From Styela clava (taxonomy: Eukaryota > Chordata > Ascidiacea > Stolidobranchia > Styelidae), in the NCBI RefSeq assembly GCF_964204865.1, contig NC_135255.1, positions 9,639,135-9,703,134 on the forward strand: 64,000 nucleotides of DNA, read 5' to 3'. Below the pieces are notes generated by a model. It ran no database searches and was not told the origin of the DNA. It worked only from the letters and a program-made list of their open reading frames with translations. Every line of letters starts with the position of its first letter. Within the stretch, counting starts at the first letter, position 1. Shown here piece by piece: positions 10,848-24,349 of this stretch. Both the position numbers and the translations under genes were made by a program.

Positions 10848-13800
10848 TCATTTTTTGTCTAGTAAATGGGACCAAGTTCTGCGTCTGTGGGTTGTGTAAT
10901 TGCGCTGCAGCCGACGTGGGGATCGCCGAGGTCGAGACGTTTGTGAAGCGGTTTCTGGCATCCTTACATTGCCTCGTGTAGGCGAAGACGTTGTTTCCGT
11001 CTGTGGAAAAGAAGGCGACATATCAGGATATTCAGGTATGCCGTTACTTAGACGTCTTTCTGTACTCGATGTACGCCACTCTTGCATGGCTGGACTGTTC
11101 GATCTCGGAGTGGAATCTCTTGACCACAGCCTGTCTGGTGATTGTGATGCAGTGAAAGAATTTGCTTGAAATCGGTTTCGCGCAGATAGTCTGCTTGGTT
11201 GAAAAGACGTGGTCACGGGTGAAGAGTCTCTCGTTCCCGTCAGTGGAACTCGATAAGCCAATTTTCCATACGAATCGCCTGTTTTTGGAAATTTCTTTTC
11301 CTAAATTTGAACAAAAATACACACAAAATGATTGCACCTGAACTAGTTTAGTAATGCAGTTGCACAAATATTTCTTGCAAGTTACAGATCCAGTCCAACG
11401 ATGCCACGTGCTCCACTTGTATGGATGCTTACATTAACCATCTTACCAAAGTACTATATACATCCAAACTCATAACATAGAATGAATCCCGTTTCATATC
11501 CTCACAATAATCATTAACCTCACAACATATATTTGCGACCCAGGGGCGGACAAAGTTTTTTATGCAAGTGCTGCATTCAGAAAACCTTTTTTTGCAAATG
11601 CCCGCATTATTGAGAAAAGTACTTACTGTTTTCGAAAGACCATATTATCATATAGTACCATTAGTTAAAATTTAATCTGGCTGACATTGTTTAACAGGAG
11701 ATGAAAAGAAAAACATTATTATTATTTTAGTAATTCATAGTTTAGATGTTTTGAATAAACTTTAAAAATAAATCTAAATTCAGTTTGCCCATTTCTAATA
11801 TACGCTTCCTCATAACAGTGTGACAAAGGTGACACGCGGTGTTTTATTTGCGTATAAATATACACACCGCACGCCAAATATAGTTATTGACCGAATATAA
11901 ATAAAATAATCTGGATTATAATAATTTCAAGGCGAAATATCACTCTCTGGTGACACACTGAATTCCTGCAAGGAACTGCTATTCATCCACCTTACCATCT
12001 ATTGCGTCACGACGGCGATAAAGAACTTGAATTTAAATTGTTCTCATTTACTTCATTGGGCATGAGCCGTTTATTAGCTGGATACATATATATAAATATA
12101 ATAATATACAAGTTCTAAGTAAAAACCATATTAAGCATGCACGCAATGAACGTGAAATAAGCGTGGAATAAAATACAAAAGTACAAAAAGCAGAAAATCG
12201 TATGTATACATGTAGGCGACATTTCATGCTATTACAGAGTATTTTTATTGGCAAAATTGTCCGCCTTGAATATTTGATTTTCACAGATGCAGTGATCTTG
12301 ATTTGAATAATTTCTTGATGTGATGATCTTTGGATGCAAAATGAAGGTCGGTATTCACCAGTTTTTCCACAAGGATTCCTGTGAAATTAGCAAACACCGG
12401 ATGAGAATGATGAAAAATTACTTTACCATGAACAAATGCGAAGGTCGCATGTCCTGAACATGATGGGGAATCGATAGAAAATAGTCCAAGATTTTCCATT
12501 GTATGTTAAAGATGAAAGTCATAACATGGCGAATCGTGGCCACTCGGCTGATCGATAAATCCGGTCGGATATAGTAATACATTGCTTAATACATATAATC
12601 ATATGAAGTTGGTTGACAAATATAGTAGTAATGAATTAGTCACATACTTTCTTTTAATGTTTATTGCATTCAAATTCTATTTTACTATTACTATTTGACT
12701 TATGACGTGTTTCGAATCGTGTATTTCTCGAATGTTTTTGTAACTTTGCAAACGTAAAATTACACAAGAAAGACCGTTCAGCATCGAAAAATATGCAGTT
12801 TTGTTTACAGTTGTCATATGATATTGAGCAAAATATGGAGAAGCAATGATGATGAGATACCTGTAACCATTTTAGGTTTGAATATAGTTGCATGCAAATT
12901 CGAAGATAGCTTTCTGTGACAAAATTCTATATTTCATGCTCGGTTGAAATAATTTATAATAATAATAAAATTTTAGCAATAACTCAAGACTCTATCATGT
13001 CTCATCATATTTATGGAGTTGTTTAAAAAGAATTCAGAATCATGAGTTAGAAACCAAACCATAAACCGAGCTATAATAAAGCGCCGTCATAAGACCATAT
13101 CACAAAAAAAGGTTCGCCGCCAAAATACCATAAGGACCCATCCAACTTAGTCGATTCTAGGCCGCGAAATTATTTTTCTAAGTGAACAGTAGTTGTAACG
13201 TCGATACTAAATTAGACTGTTGTACTTATCCAGATATGGGATGCTAGAATCGCATTTATGATTTAATGATGGTGATGACACTCATAAACTCAAGCAAAGA
13301 AGTAGTTACCTCTTCGCTGTAGCTACGTCGTCTCGCTTCAGCGGAAGAATCCGATTTTGTCGAAGCTTGCGATCTAGCTCTGGATGCACGTCCTGAAAGA
13401 TACTTTTCTGCAATAGCTTTTACTTCATCATCCAATTGGTCTAATTGTTTATCATCTGTAAAAATATCAATATAATTTCTCAAGGAGCGACGAAAATTTA
13501 GCATACAGATGCATTTGAGTATAACTATAGCAATTAACTCGCTAATATAGCAATTAACCCCCAAATGTACCTCATTTCATGTTAAAAATATGAAAACAAA
13601 GTTAATTTTTTCTAAAATTTAAACAAAGACTTTCGTTTGAATCAAATTAATCCACTTTACAGAAAATAACAAGTTTCGTCCGGCCATTATCAAACTGAAA
13701 TTTATTTTATCACGATATTTAAATAATTATATGTAAGATCCCATCCGTACGATGTTTATAATTACCCATATTGAGCTAATAAGAGTTTCTGTTTATAACG

Positions 13801-16800
13801 TGAATCACGAGCTCAAGTTTACAGTATTTAATTAGATGTATGATCGACGTATAAATACGACTCCGATATCTTTCGATAGTTACGATGTAAATGATTCTAT
13901 GCTAGTCTGGATAAATGTTTTAAGATTTGTATTTTGTGTATCGTGGAAATCTGAGAATAAAATCAAACAGAGTTTTCTAAAGTTTCTTCATTAACGTGGG
14001 CATTGAAGCTGAAGGGTGAACGGGCGACTGGCAGTTCTGAGACGGTCTACGAAATAGCAATATACGGTGACATCACATTCATTTACCATTTATATATTCT
14101 ATATACCCAGCAAATTAAAACATTCTCATATTGAAATTGCTACTAACTTTCATTTTTGTTAATACTATTTCTGATTTGATTTTCGCTTACCATCAAAAGA
14201 TACATTTGATTCCCTTCGATCCGAACCGGTATAATCGCTTCGTGATGTCACTGATAAAACGTCATCGTCATCCGTGCGTGTAACTCTGGCAGCTGCAACG
14301 ACTTCTTCAGCGTCGTCTGCTTTAGGAAGTAGAAGTTTTGCTTGAAAAACATCTCCAGAGTGAGTGGTTGACGCAGCGGACGACGTAACTTCTGAATCAC
14401 ATGACGCCTGGTCACTGGTTGTCTCATAATCTTCTGATCCAATTTCTTCATCCTCTCCTAGATAAAATGATAAAATATTACGATTTGATCACCGTCAAAG
14501 CTGCCTTTGTGTTTATTTCAAGATGGCCTGAAAAAAAAACTCGAAAATTTCATAAAACTTGGACTTCTGTTTGTGTATAATTGATGACCAAATATTCAGT
14601 AATCTAGAACTCTTCGCACCACTCAGCTGTGTTCTCTCTAGATTCTAGAATATTCCAATTGGCCAGGGGTACCCTGTAGTTCGAGGTTCAAATCTTGATT
14701 TTTTATAAAATCTGTCAGATGCTACTGTTAGCCCATTATTCTCGGCAAAGCTGGTTATATGCTAGGGCCTAGTGGTTAATGCGTTGTATCATCGTAGCCT
14801 AAAAATACGGTAAGCAAAGCAGAACAGAAAAGATTCCGTTCTTTACAAAATATAGTAGCTTCCTGCATATCAGTGTCTTCTTATATATGTGATCTTATTC
14901 GAACTGAACAGCGCCTAAAGGCTCCTTGCACATCAGTGTTTGAATATACAGGGCTTTGTTCGAAGTGAAAACGCGTACAAACATGGTGATAAAAATAATT
15001 TATAAATTCGTCATTAAATCTAATATTCAAGGATGTAGCCACAATTTTATGGAACCAAACTATCCGCAGTGACCAGCAATGGTCAGTCTTAACTAAAATA
15101 CTAAAATGCGTCAACAGTTCCTACATCAGATTAATATTCAAATATTCGCAACCCAACTTACAGATTCTGATTGCATAATGGGGATATAAATATATTTCAA
15201 ATTCAAAAATGTTTACCTCTAGCTGGAAAATTGATACGCGATAAATATTTTGCATGGTTTGAAAAATCTACCGCAAACATTCCCATCTGGTGTATGTCCG
15301 CAGGTGGTTTCCTCACGTCAGTGGCTTTTGCTGTCGAAGTCACTCTGAAATGCAACATTTTGATTGGATGGTTTATTTAGGGGAGTGGTTTCTGTGGTGA
15401 ACTGTTTGTCGTCGTCGCCTCGTGGGTAGATAGACAGGTGACGACAAGCAAAAACTTTGTCTTTGCCTCATTCGACGGCAAAGGCAGCAGTATTTATTAA
15501 AATGAATAAAACGTTATGGCCGTTGTTAAGACCATCTTCAATATAAATATATAACTGATTTTATCTTCGCTTGATTCATTTCAGTGGGAGAATCGGGCAA
15601 TCAAACAGGATTTCATTCTGTTTAGTTTGGTCAGAAACTTCTTATAAGGATACAGAGGAGGTCGGAGCTCAAATTTTAGTCAACGCTGCATAACGGAGGC
15701 TCGATCGCGAACAAATACTCTGCGTGGCATACATGTACCGATGTAAATGAATGAACTGCGCTATGGCCAATATCAATCCTAGTTAAGTCATTTAATTTAG
15801 GAAGAATGCGCGGCGTGCGTAATGGACGGCTTTCGATATACAAAACCATGCGTCAAACGTTATCTTTCTGCGTATGACGTGACGCTGTCAAAGTCATTTG
15901 TGGTTCACTGCGATATGAAATCCAGGCCCATGGGACGATTTCCACCTTTAAACGATTATAATTAGAACACAAAATGCCTTTCATATCTCGAACGGGAGCT
16001 TTGTTTAACATTTCTAGATTGTTCCAATTCATGTCACTGTACGTTTGATAAAAAAAATATTTTCAAATTCTTCACATTATTATGAAATTGACCAAATTTT
16101 AATGTAATATAAAAAGTTTCTTGTCATGCCCACTGTTTTTTTTTTTATATAGAAGTCATGCAAAACAAACAGTCGAACTTATATTAGTTTTTCCAATGCG
16201 TGGACGCGTGGGTCCCCCCCCCCCCTGTTAGACCGATGGGCGTGTACCCGGCGCCAATTGGTTGCAAAGATCTTCACTGGATGTCATTTGTCATGACCGC
16301 GGCGTTAATATAGAGTAAATCGACTACGATTTGTTTAATTCTTAGACCGTATTGCATTTTCTGTTTTGCTTTCGTTTGTTAACTTTCTAATATTGAACGC
16401 GGCGACTAACAAAACTGACAAAAAGGTGTTAAAGGAAAACCCTGATCGGTGGGCCAATATGTAAAAGGTATCCAATATAAACACACGTAATAAAGAAAAA
16501 TAAATGTTGTCAGGTAAAAATAAAGCTGGTTATTTGGCAGTGTTACCCATGATGGCAATAATGAATATACAATATTGACAAGGTAAAATTCAGCAGAAGG
16601 TTGTCGAATGGTGTTTGTTGCACGACAACTCCAAACGCTTCAGTGAAACATGTATTTTAAAATACAGTGAGCGTTTTCAAATAAAATGTCTGTACAAACC
16701 TGTTGATTAAATCACGACTGACTGATAAAAATTGAGCAGCGTTGGGTTCTTCCAACAACGACAAAGCTTCTTCGACAAGTTTACTTGAAGATTCGAGTTG

Positions 16801-19491
16801 ACTGCCGTATTGTTTCAGCATACTTTGCAAAATCTATAAGGATGAATTGGATAAACTCAATGTGCTTGATAATTTTACGTAAACTCATTGATGGGCTATA
16901 TTGTTACAGTATTATTATTTTTTTTAAAATGAACTATGATTACTTGAACGGTTTGAAAATTGAAAAGCAATAATCAGTGGGGTTGTATCAGAACCTGATT
17001 AATTTTAATTCTGTTTTCGATTTGTATGCAAAGTGCAAACGAATATGAACAAATCGCGCACCGACGTGCAAAATTGCCGGAGTGCGTTATAGAATTATTA
17101 TTTTGAAAGCGTTTATGGTCATCTGCTATTCACTATCAAAAATTTTTGATAAAGGGTCGTATAGACAGACCTATGTGAAAGGCCGAAAGAAATATAAACA
17201 GATTTATTTTTTATATAATTTAATGCTTTCGTGATTAATTTAAATCGTGAAGCGCCTATGGGTATGCGCCCAGTGGTGGGATTCTGCCGGTTCGCACCGG
17301 TTCTATAGAACCATCTCACGGAATTTTATGAGATCAGCGAACCGGTTGACATTACTGGTTATTGTCAATATTCTGTTTGTAACATCTACCTTATGTTTGT
17401 AGCAGAACCGGCTGAAAAATATGACTTTTGTGAAGGAACCGGCTGACAAAAAATATGAATCCCACCACTGTATGCGACCCTACCTCAGCCATACTCGTGC
17501 TAATATACGTGCGTGTGACAAATAAACACTTTTACCTCTGTTTTTTCCTGTGTTAATGCTTTGACTTTGCTCAACATAGCTTGTTTCCTTTGTTCGAGAA
17601 CAGCATAAAGCTTATCAAAAGATGCACATACATCACTTTGTACGGTTTTGCTGTTTTCCTGAATTCAGAACAAAGATTATTCAAAAAAAAAAAGAAAAGA
17701 AATACAATAATACAATACAATAATTGATGTTGAAACAAATGCAATATATAATATATATATTAAATCCTTAAAATGGCAAATATTAAAAAGAGCTAATCGA
17801 ATAAAAGAGAATATAGACCTAGGGATATATTTCAGGGATTGGACTATTTTGTTCAAACACCACTTTCTTATCATTTTAATTCAACCTCATCATTCAAACT
17901 AAATCATTTATCGTTTTCTTTAAAAGACGATGATTAGACTGATTGCAGTTCAAATTTCTCAGTAACCGTAAGTCATCCGATGTTGATCTTTAGTTGCCCC
18001 TTCTCGAATGGGTATACATTTCTTTTTACTTTCTTTTTTGCAATTTCGACAACTTACCCTAAGGGCCTAAGCTTTATTCTTTATCAACAAAAACCCGAAA
18101 ACTTCTATTTAAGAGGGTCACAAGAGGGTCGAAATATGCCATATAGACCGAATAATTTGTAATGAAAGCTGTAAAAAGTCATATGTCAATTGCAACTTAC
18201 CTCTGTCTTAACAGTCAGTTCTTCTGTTTTGGAAATTATTGTTTGAAGACGATCATTTCCAGCCACCAACATCGCAATCGCTCCACTGACTTCAGACTGA
18301 AAAGTTTAACATTTGCCGTATAAAAGTTAAAACTATTATCCAAAAGCTTGAATCAATCTATTATAGATAGATTACTATAGCTTACAAATACTACAAGTAC
18401 AAATTATTAGTTTAAACATATTGAGAAAAAAAATAAATGTAATAAAAGATTTGATTCGGGACACTAGAAACCAACTTGGTTATTGCGTCGCCCTGTCAGT
18501 CCACGGGATAATTTGTGGCCATGGATATCAGCTTTAGACTCCACGTATTTTGGAGCATAGAAGTATTAAAATTTTCTAAAGCTTTCCAACGGGGAATTAT
18601 TACGAAAGACAATATATATAGTATAACTATAGTATATAGTATATACCTTATGATCTTTGTACACTTTTTCAACAGGGAAGACTGTGCATTCTTGATGCTG
18701 TCCAAATACTTTGCACATAGAACAAGTTGGTTTTTGACACGTCACACAGAAAATGTTCAGTTTCTCCTCCTCGTGCTCTTCGCACATGAGAACCTAAATA
18801 TTGTATATTGATTTATTGGGATAGAGCGTGGAAATATAACCAGAGATGTACATTCATTATAAAAAAAAAACTAAAGCTTCGTCAGCCATTGCAGTTATGT
18901 CCAATTTTTAAAGATCAATTATTTCTTTTATCACATAACGAAGAAAGTAAACGTCAATTTTTGAATCGTGTTAAGAGTATGACAGAATTTCGGGTACCAT
19001 TTTCGAGAGACTTCGGACTTGGCGTCAGTCGCACTTCATTGGTACATACACAATCATATAAGAGCGAAGTCCGTGGATTGACTTACCTCGACTTTACGGA
19101 ATGGCTTTTTGCTTTCTGACTGATACATATCGATAATATTTTCAACAAGTAAATTGCGCTGCAATCCATAAACTCCATGTCTGTCCAACATAACTTCATA
19201 TCTGCAGGTTGGGCATCTGAAAATATCAGACAAAGTAAGCCAAAGTTATATTTAAGCTACTTTCTCATTTTATATTGCATTTGCCTACCTAAATCGACCG
19301 CCAGATCCCATCGGTGTCCCTCTGTTTTGAAAAACATCATTTGCACATTTTCTACAGAGATTGTGCTGACATGGTAGGATAACGACGGGTTTGCTATAAA
19401 CTTCAAGACAAATTGGGCAACTCAGAAGCCTTTCAACTTCGGCTTCATAATCTACTCCCGGACCTTTCGACAGCATTCGTAAGGCTTCCAT
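10848..19491 (-). CDS. TRIM54/55/63-like: MuRF-type TRIM E3 ubiquitin ligase
   Basis: Ten exons join in frame: 19491-19289, 19216-19087, 18793-18647, 18296-18201, 17658-17536, 16833-16700, 15344-15217, 14457-14191, 13455-13310 and 11300-10848 (608 aa). A C3HC4 RING spans residues 25-72 ([21 protein letters not shown]). The MuRF-specific linker [17 protein letters not shown] follows, then a B-box (about 114-158), coiled coil (160-277), COS-box-like segment (278-320), acidic Ser/Asp-rich region (321-409) and a basic Ser/Arg/Pro-rich tail. Known of the family: RING ligases at the sarcomere and microtubules of striated muscle. Vertebrates have three; this looks like the unsplit ancestor. If the exon-9 donor (GAG|gtaact) is skipped, the frame stops at 13256 (475 aa). 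Joining the last exon rests on phase and composition only. Confidence 0.9.
11551..13255. other. last MuRF intron, nothing firmly recognised
   Basis: No supported gene. A hAT-like head CAGGGGCGGACAAAG occurs at about 11543 without a visible partner end. A minus-strand frame of 72 codons at 12281-12499 contains a 48-nt segment with gt...ag ends but matches nothing I know. Confidence 0.4.
17271..17470. mobile_element. short hAT MITE in MuRF intron 5
   Basis: 200 bp with inverted ends CAGTGGTGGGATTC / GAATCCCACCACTG. The flanks are TATGCGCC (17263-17270) and TATGCGAC (17471-17478), an 8-bp duplication with one mismatch. The interior repeats an 'aaccggctga' motif. Non-autonomous. Confidence 0.88.
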
Positions 19492-20304
19492 CTCAAACCA
19501 ATGTATATATAATATAAATCTATCCGGTTAAAATGTCGTTCTTTGCTATTATATAATAAAAATAGGGATGATACATTTTTCCAGCCACCACCGATTCGAT
19601 ATCAAATCACGCTGATGCAAAAATACGGCGATACATTAAATATGGCTTCATGCTATATTGACTAATGACTCAATAGGTATTGATGACGTAACAATTCAAA
19701 ATCCACTATTTACTTTCAAATTTCCCAGTTTAAAGTAGTGATTTTGAACTGCAGAACACTTCTAGATAATATATATATTTGTATATATCAAATGAAAATA
19801 ACTGGTCTAGTTCACTTCTTACTTCACAGACCATTACCAAACTCAAAAGGGATTGTGTTTTTACGAAAATAAAATAATACAATCAAACGAGTGAATATCA
19901 AAGCCGTTGGTAATCAAAGAACTACAAGTTGAAAAAAATGATATATACATTATGAGTTCGCGATTTTAAACAATAAAAACAATTTGGTCAAATGGGAAAA
20001 ATGGGTACTTTTCAATACAATACGGATTCCCGGCCTGTGACGCGGTGTTGCTAGTCACACGATCAAAACACCTTATTTGACTTCCCTATATTTTTGGATA
20101 AATGTGAAAAACCAACCCTATCCACCCTTTCATCTGCCTCTGTCCGACCAAACAAACAGCTCAAATTAAAAAATGTGTCACTTGTGATAGGCAAAATATA
20201 ACTTATCAAACTAAGAGTCAAAACGAATTTGCCTGCGTCGATATTAGTTAGCTAAGTTCTGTAAAGCACCTCCGCGTTGTCTACATCCTAATGACTAAAA
20301 CTAA
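19492..20304. other. upstream region of the MuRF gene
   Basis: Contains the 5' flank of the MuRF gene. No other gene, clear TATA box or repeat family recognised. Confidence 0.4.
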
Positions 20305-20469
20305 TTAGTTTTTGAAGTATTCTTCCGGATTACGAACTTTTTCTAATGTTGAAATAACATCATCGTCATCGATCATGTCACACCATCTTCCCAATAAATC
20401 GGATGATTCGACAGCAAGAAAGGCTCGTTCGTTAATTGTTTTTGCAACTTCGATCGACAGCTGAACAGA
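20305..20469 (-). CDS. orphan last coding exon, unknown protein
   Basis: After a good acceptor (ttttcag) a minus-strand frame of 54 codons runs to a TAA. It reads S-V-Q-L-S-I-E-V-A-K-T-I-N-E-R-A-F-L-A-V and ends in R-N-P-E-E-Y-F-K-N, amphipathic and acidic in the middle (D-M-I-D-D-D-D-V). I do not recognise the family. A candidate preceding exon on the same strand ends at 20602 with a gtgaga donor in matching phase 0 (L-L-S-T-W-R-S-A-G-W-K-Q-R-A-R), but its acceptor is unclear. The exon lies upstream of the MuRF start and cannot belong to MuRF because it carries its own stop. Alternatives are the 3' end of a separate gene whose other exons lie in 20.6-24.3 kb unseen by me, or a gene fragment. 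Confidence 0.45.
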   Translation of the reverse strand, partial: SVQLSIEVAKTINERAFLAVESSDLLGRWCDMIDDDDVISTLEKVRNPEEYFKN

Positions 20470-20602
20470 CTGAAAAGTGTGATTGTGTGACGTAGCTAAC
20501 GACTCGATTGAGATGACGTCGAATCATAACCCTGGGGAATGTCTGAAACACTTCATCGCATAGGCATCAAATGACAAGTACGAACCATAGCAAATTCTCA
20601 CC

Positions 20603-23600
20603 CTAGCTCTTTGTTTCCAACCAGCCGACCTCCAAGTTGACAATAGGTTACAATACAAGATAATGTATTAAAATTTATTTGATTGTCGTCAGAAGAGATA
20701 GGAAATGGTAATTTAACGCTTGAAATTCACTTGTACGAGGCAGTTCTTAATCTTGAAAAACGAAAAAAATTTGAGATTTCTGAAATAATTTTCGACACTA
20801 ACTTCAACAAGACTTCGCTGATGTAAGCTGACTTGAAAACTACCGTTCCCATTACCTTTACGCCTGAATAATGCATTAATTATAACTATCGTGCTCTTGA
20901 TTACGACCGACTGGCAATCGTCAAACGAAGGGGAATGACACGATAGTAACAGATAACTAAAGTCTGATGGTGCGAATAGAAGTTGCAAACTACTTGACGC
21001 CGTATTCTAATTCAGCTGCCACCACAACAGTCGGGATTTGAACGTAATGAACTTTCCAAAGTTATCGTTGAATATAAGGGAACCCAATATCGAAGCCACT
21101 GAGAGGGGAAATTATCAAAAAATAGTGATCTGTTGCAATTGAATAAGCGTACTAAATCTTACCATACCTTCTTGAAAAAGTAATTATCGGAAAATCTATC
21201 ACAATGATTCCATGACAAGTTTATGTATACTATTTCATTGGACAGATACCTACTTTGACTATAGTGCAATGATTAGACAGAGAATATGCGCATGTACTCT
21301 TGAGTCTTGATGACAATATGGTCAATGAAGACGGCCGAGATGGCTTTAAATGTAGGCCTATGTAGTAAAATCGGAAACTGTAAAGTTACAGGATCGCAGC
21401 TAAGGGGTCGTGTTTTTGGAGGCGTCCGACTTTGAAGTCAAAAAAATATGGTAACCCTAGGAATGATCAAGAACTTTGTAGGGTTCGTGCTGTTGTTCCC
21501 TAAACTCCGCGTACCAAGACTACTCTCCCTTATTCCTGTCCGCTTTCAAGTCTCTGATAAAATGTGCAAGATCTTTGTAGTATGTTGTATCATTAAAGCC
21601 ATGATAAAAACATAAAATAGATATTCAAAACACTAAAGGAACTTAATTGAGTTGCGGTGATAGAGGTAGTTGGGCTGCGTGAGAGTCGAGCGTTGTAGGT
21701 CGAGTGTCGTAATCGAGCGTCAGGAATCCAGTGTCGTAATTTGTAAGATTCGAAAAATCCAAAAACGTGGCAGCGCGTCACGGGTCATGTGACCCTAGAT
21801 GTCGCTATAATTTACTAATACATCTTTCAACATATTACCTCTGTGTCCCAATTACAAAACAATTCACTACCAATCTGGAAATCCATTCAAGTATTTTTAC
21901 AATACTGCAATTAGTAGAACTACTTGAACGAGTTTCAAATAGCCAAGAACGGGCCTAGAATTATCTTACAATCTAAATTTAACCTAAGGAGCGAGCGAGG
22001 TTCGTCCTGACTGGGATCAGATGCTAGACTTGAGCCATACCCAAGCGAACACACTCCTTGTTCCGACCTTCAACGTTAGGTCAGTCGCTTTGTTTCTATG
22101 CGCGTGATGTCGGCCAGGTCTGCAGAGGGAAAACTCACTCCAGCCCACGTTAAAAATTTGGCGTATGAAACAATTATTGAAGTGTGTTAGACATTCTTGG
22201 TCAATCTAATGCGTCGAAAATTCAAATTGCCACCATTAGATCTCAGTAATTGAGGCCTAAATTGACTAAACAACAAGTCAAATTTCGACTCCACATTCCA
22301 GTTGTCGGCTTATTCTACGCAAGAAGAGACATTATCGAAAAACTAGTGGTGATGGCAGAGGTGCTTCATTTCCGAGCCTTCAGAAGGCCTGCACAATTGT
22401 TAATGAAAGTTGCTATTAGTTCAAGACAGATTAGACAGATCACGAGTTAATGAATACAGCTTTATATATATATAGCATGGTAGCATAAATAAAATAGTTC
22501 CCCATATTGCGATTCATGTTTAGAAATTGACTACACCAACTCCATTGACTTGGCATTTAGTGTTACTCAGTTTATTCAACGTCTTCATCAACAATACCAA
22601 TAATCAGACACAATAACATGATAAATATCTTGTGAGCGTTAATAAAACCATTAAAATAATATTATAATCTATTATTGCATCACATGTGTATGTGCGTTGT
22701 ATAGATACCGTATAGAAATTGCTACACAAAAGCAAATAATGGGAAACATAAATTATATATATATGTCGTTAATGACAAGACAAAGAGCATCAAAAGGCAA
22801 TTGCAATTAAACTTACTCATATAGCTGATGATTGGACCTTACCAAAATTAAAAAAAAATAATAGAATTTCTTACTATTGAACTGTAATAGTAATTTAATT
22901 CTGAATAACAAGAGCATAAAAATCCAAATAAACCAATACTCATTAATATGCATATTCCTACATAATACAACATTTCAATTTTCCTATAATTAACAAACTC
23001 CTATATCAAAACATATTTCAGAATTTAGAAAAAAAAGTAAAACGACATATGCACTTTTAGACTATGTGTATGTACGGATTGTGCTGGTGATTGAATTGCA
23101 TTTAACGCTATGTTGGCAAAATAAAATTGTCAATTAGGGAATGCGCTATGTATGAGGAAAGTAAAACAGAAGTGTACCTTATGCACAGAACCAAGCAAAA
23201 AATTCTAATAAGTAACACTTGAAATATGAGCTGGGTATAACATGTTAAATAAGAATAGCTTGATAAGTTACAAAATATTAATGCTTTCGGCCAAATCAAA
23301 GTAAACTATTTAACAACAGCTATAATGAAAAGTCGTATTTCAAATACATTTTCAAGTTTTTGAAGATATCTAATATTAATATTTTGTATTTTTTGTCTGA
23401 TTTCTGAAATGAAACATTCAACCATGCTCTTGGTAAAAATGCTAGATTGAAAAAAAAAAGTTGTCTACTGCAGGTTTGAAATTTTTAAAATTCAATTTAG
23501 GCCTTACAATCTAGACTACAATTATTGGTATTTGTTCCGGGATAAATATACATAAAGTCAAATACCAATTTTCAGATTTCATAGAGAACAAAATGTAATA

Positions 23601-24301
23601 GAAGCTTATAGACACAAATGGTGACTGGGTAAAAAAATTTCAAATCCTCTCACACCCACCGTACAACCATAATTATAGCCAGGCATAATATTTTTAAGGT
23701 AAATTATGTTAACGTTAACTTTAAAATACAAAATGTAACCATTATCCAAGACCAAATTGGATGCACCCCAAGTGCTTCATTGTAAAAAATTCTTTCCAAA
23801 GGGTATCCTGTGAACAGAACTACAGGTTTTCAGACACAAACGATTTACGATATACACCACCTATGAAATAAAATAGATATAAAAGGACATAATTACAAAA
23901 CATTGCAATATATACATAATAGATTGAAAAACACCAGCCTGAATATGGTATTTATTTATAACTAAGGCACATATGATCTAAATTCAATAGTTAAGAGTGA
24001 ATATAGAAATGAGGATTGTTAGTATTGAAGAAGTTTGGAATTAGCTACTTGATAATGACGCTGTAGAGAGATTCTCAAAGAAAATCCATTTCCTATTTGA
24101 AAAAATGCTGTTCTTAGTAAAAATTTTTGATTTCTAATTTTCGCAATGAAATGAAAACTTGTGTCAAATTACTTCATTCTTATAAGAGGAATTTGGCATG
24201 AATTAAGTAAACATTATTATATTCTTGATGTGCTTAGATTAGCTAATTAAGCCTCCATCTTAAATACTTCTTCTCTTGTCGCAAAGCATTCATCTTGAAG
24301 G
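20603..24301. other. gene-poor stretch
   Basis: No gene supported apart from the possible exon ending at 20602. Contains the partial MITE relative at about 21318-21463. An uninterrupted 66-codon plus frame at 22250-22450 is basic and hydrophobic but not recognised. The remainder is AT-rich with no recognised repeat. Confidence 0.35.
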
Positions 24302-24349
24302 TTAAGCATTGATAAATTCGTCATTTTCAGAACTGTTGAGAAGTTCTTC
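24302..24349 (-). CDS. possible alternative last exon of the SLC22 gene
   Basis: A strong acceptor (gaattttcag) precedes E-E-L-L-N-S-S-E-N-D-E-F-I-N-A and a stop, in phase 0. The final SLC22 exon contains a phase-0 donor-like AAG|gtagtg eight bases before its own stop. Splicing there would replace the last two residues with this acidic tail. Plausible but unproven. Confidence 0.3.
   Translation of the reverse strand, partial: EELLNSSENDEFINA

Noticed and set aside
12281..12499. Minus-strand frame with an internal 48-nt gt...ag segment, possible extra exon
   Set aside because: No recognisable motif, no acceptor upstream, and it lies within the last MuRF intron. A real gene cannot be supported.
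14640..14800. tRNA-like boxes (GGTTCAAATCT and TAGTGGTTAATGCG)
   Set aside because: The B-box-like motif precedes the A-box-like motif, so they do not form one tRNA or SINE. At best they are two decayed SINE pieces.
16195..16226. Sequence resembling a cDNA-library adaptor (GGACGCGTGGGTC) followed by a C run in a MuRF intron
   Set aside because: Thirteen matching bases inside otherwise ordinary intron can arise by chance. Nothing else suggests vector contamination, although a read-level check would settle it.
18515..18811. 98-codon plus-strand frame
   Set aside because: It is antisense to the MuRF B-box exon at 18793-18647.
22250..22450. 66-codon plus-strand frame, basic and hydrophobic
   Set aside because: It starts at a non-ATG codon, has no splice context and shows no known family.
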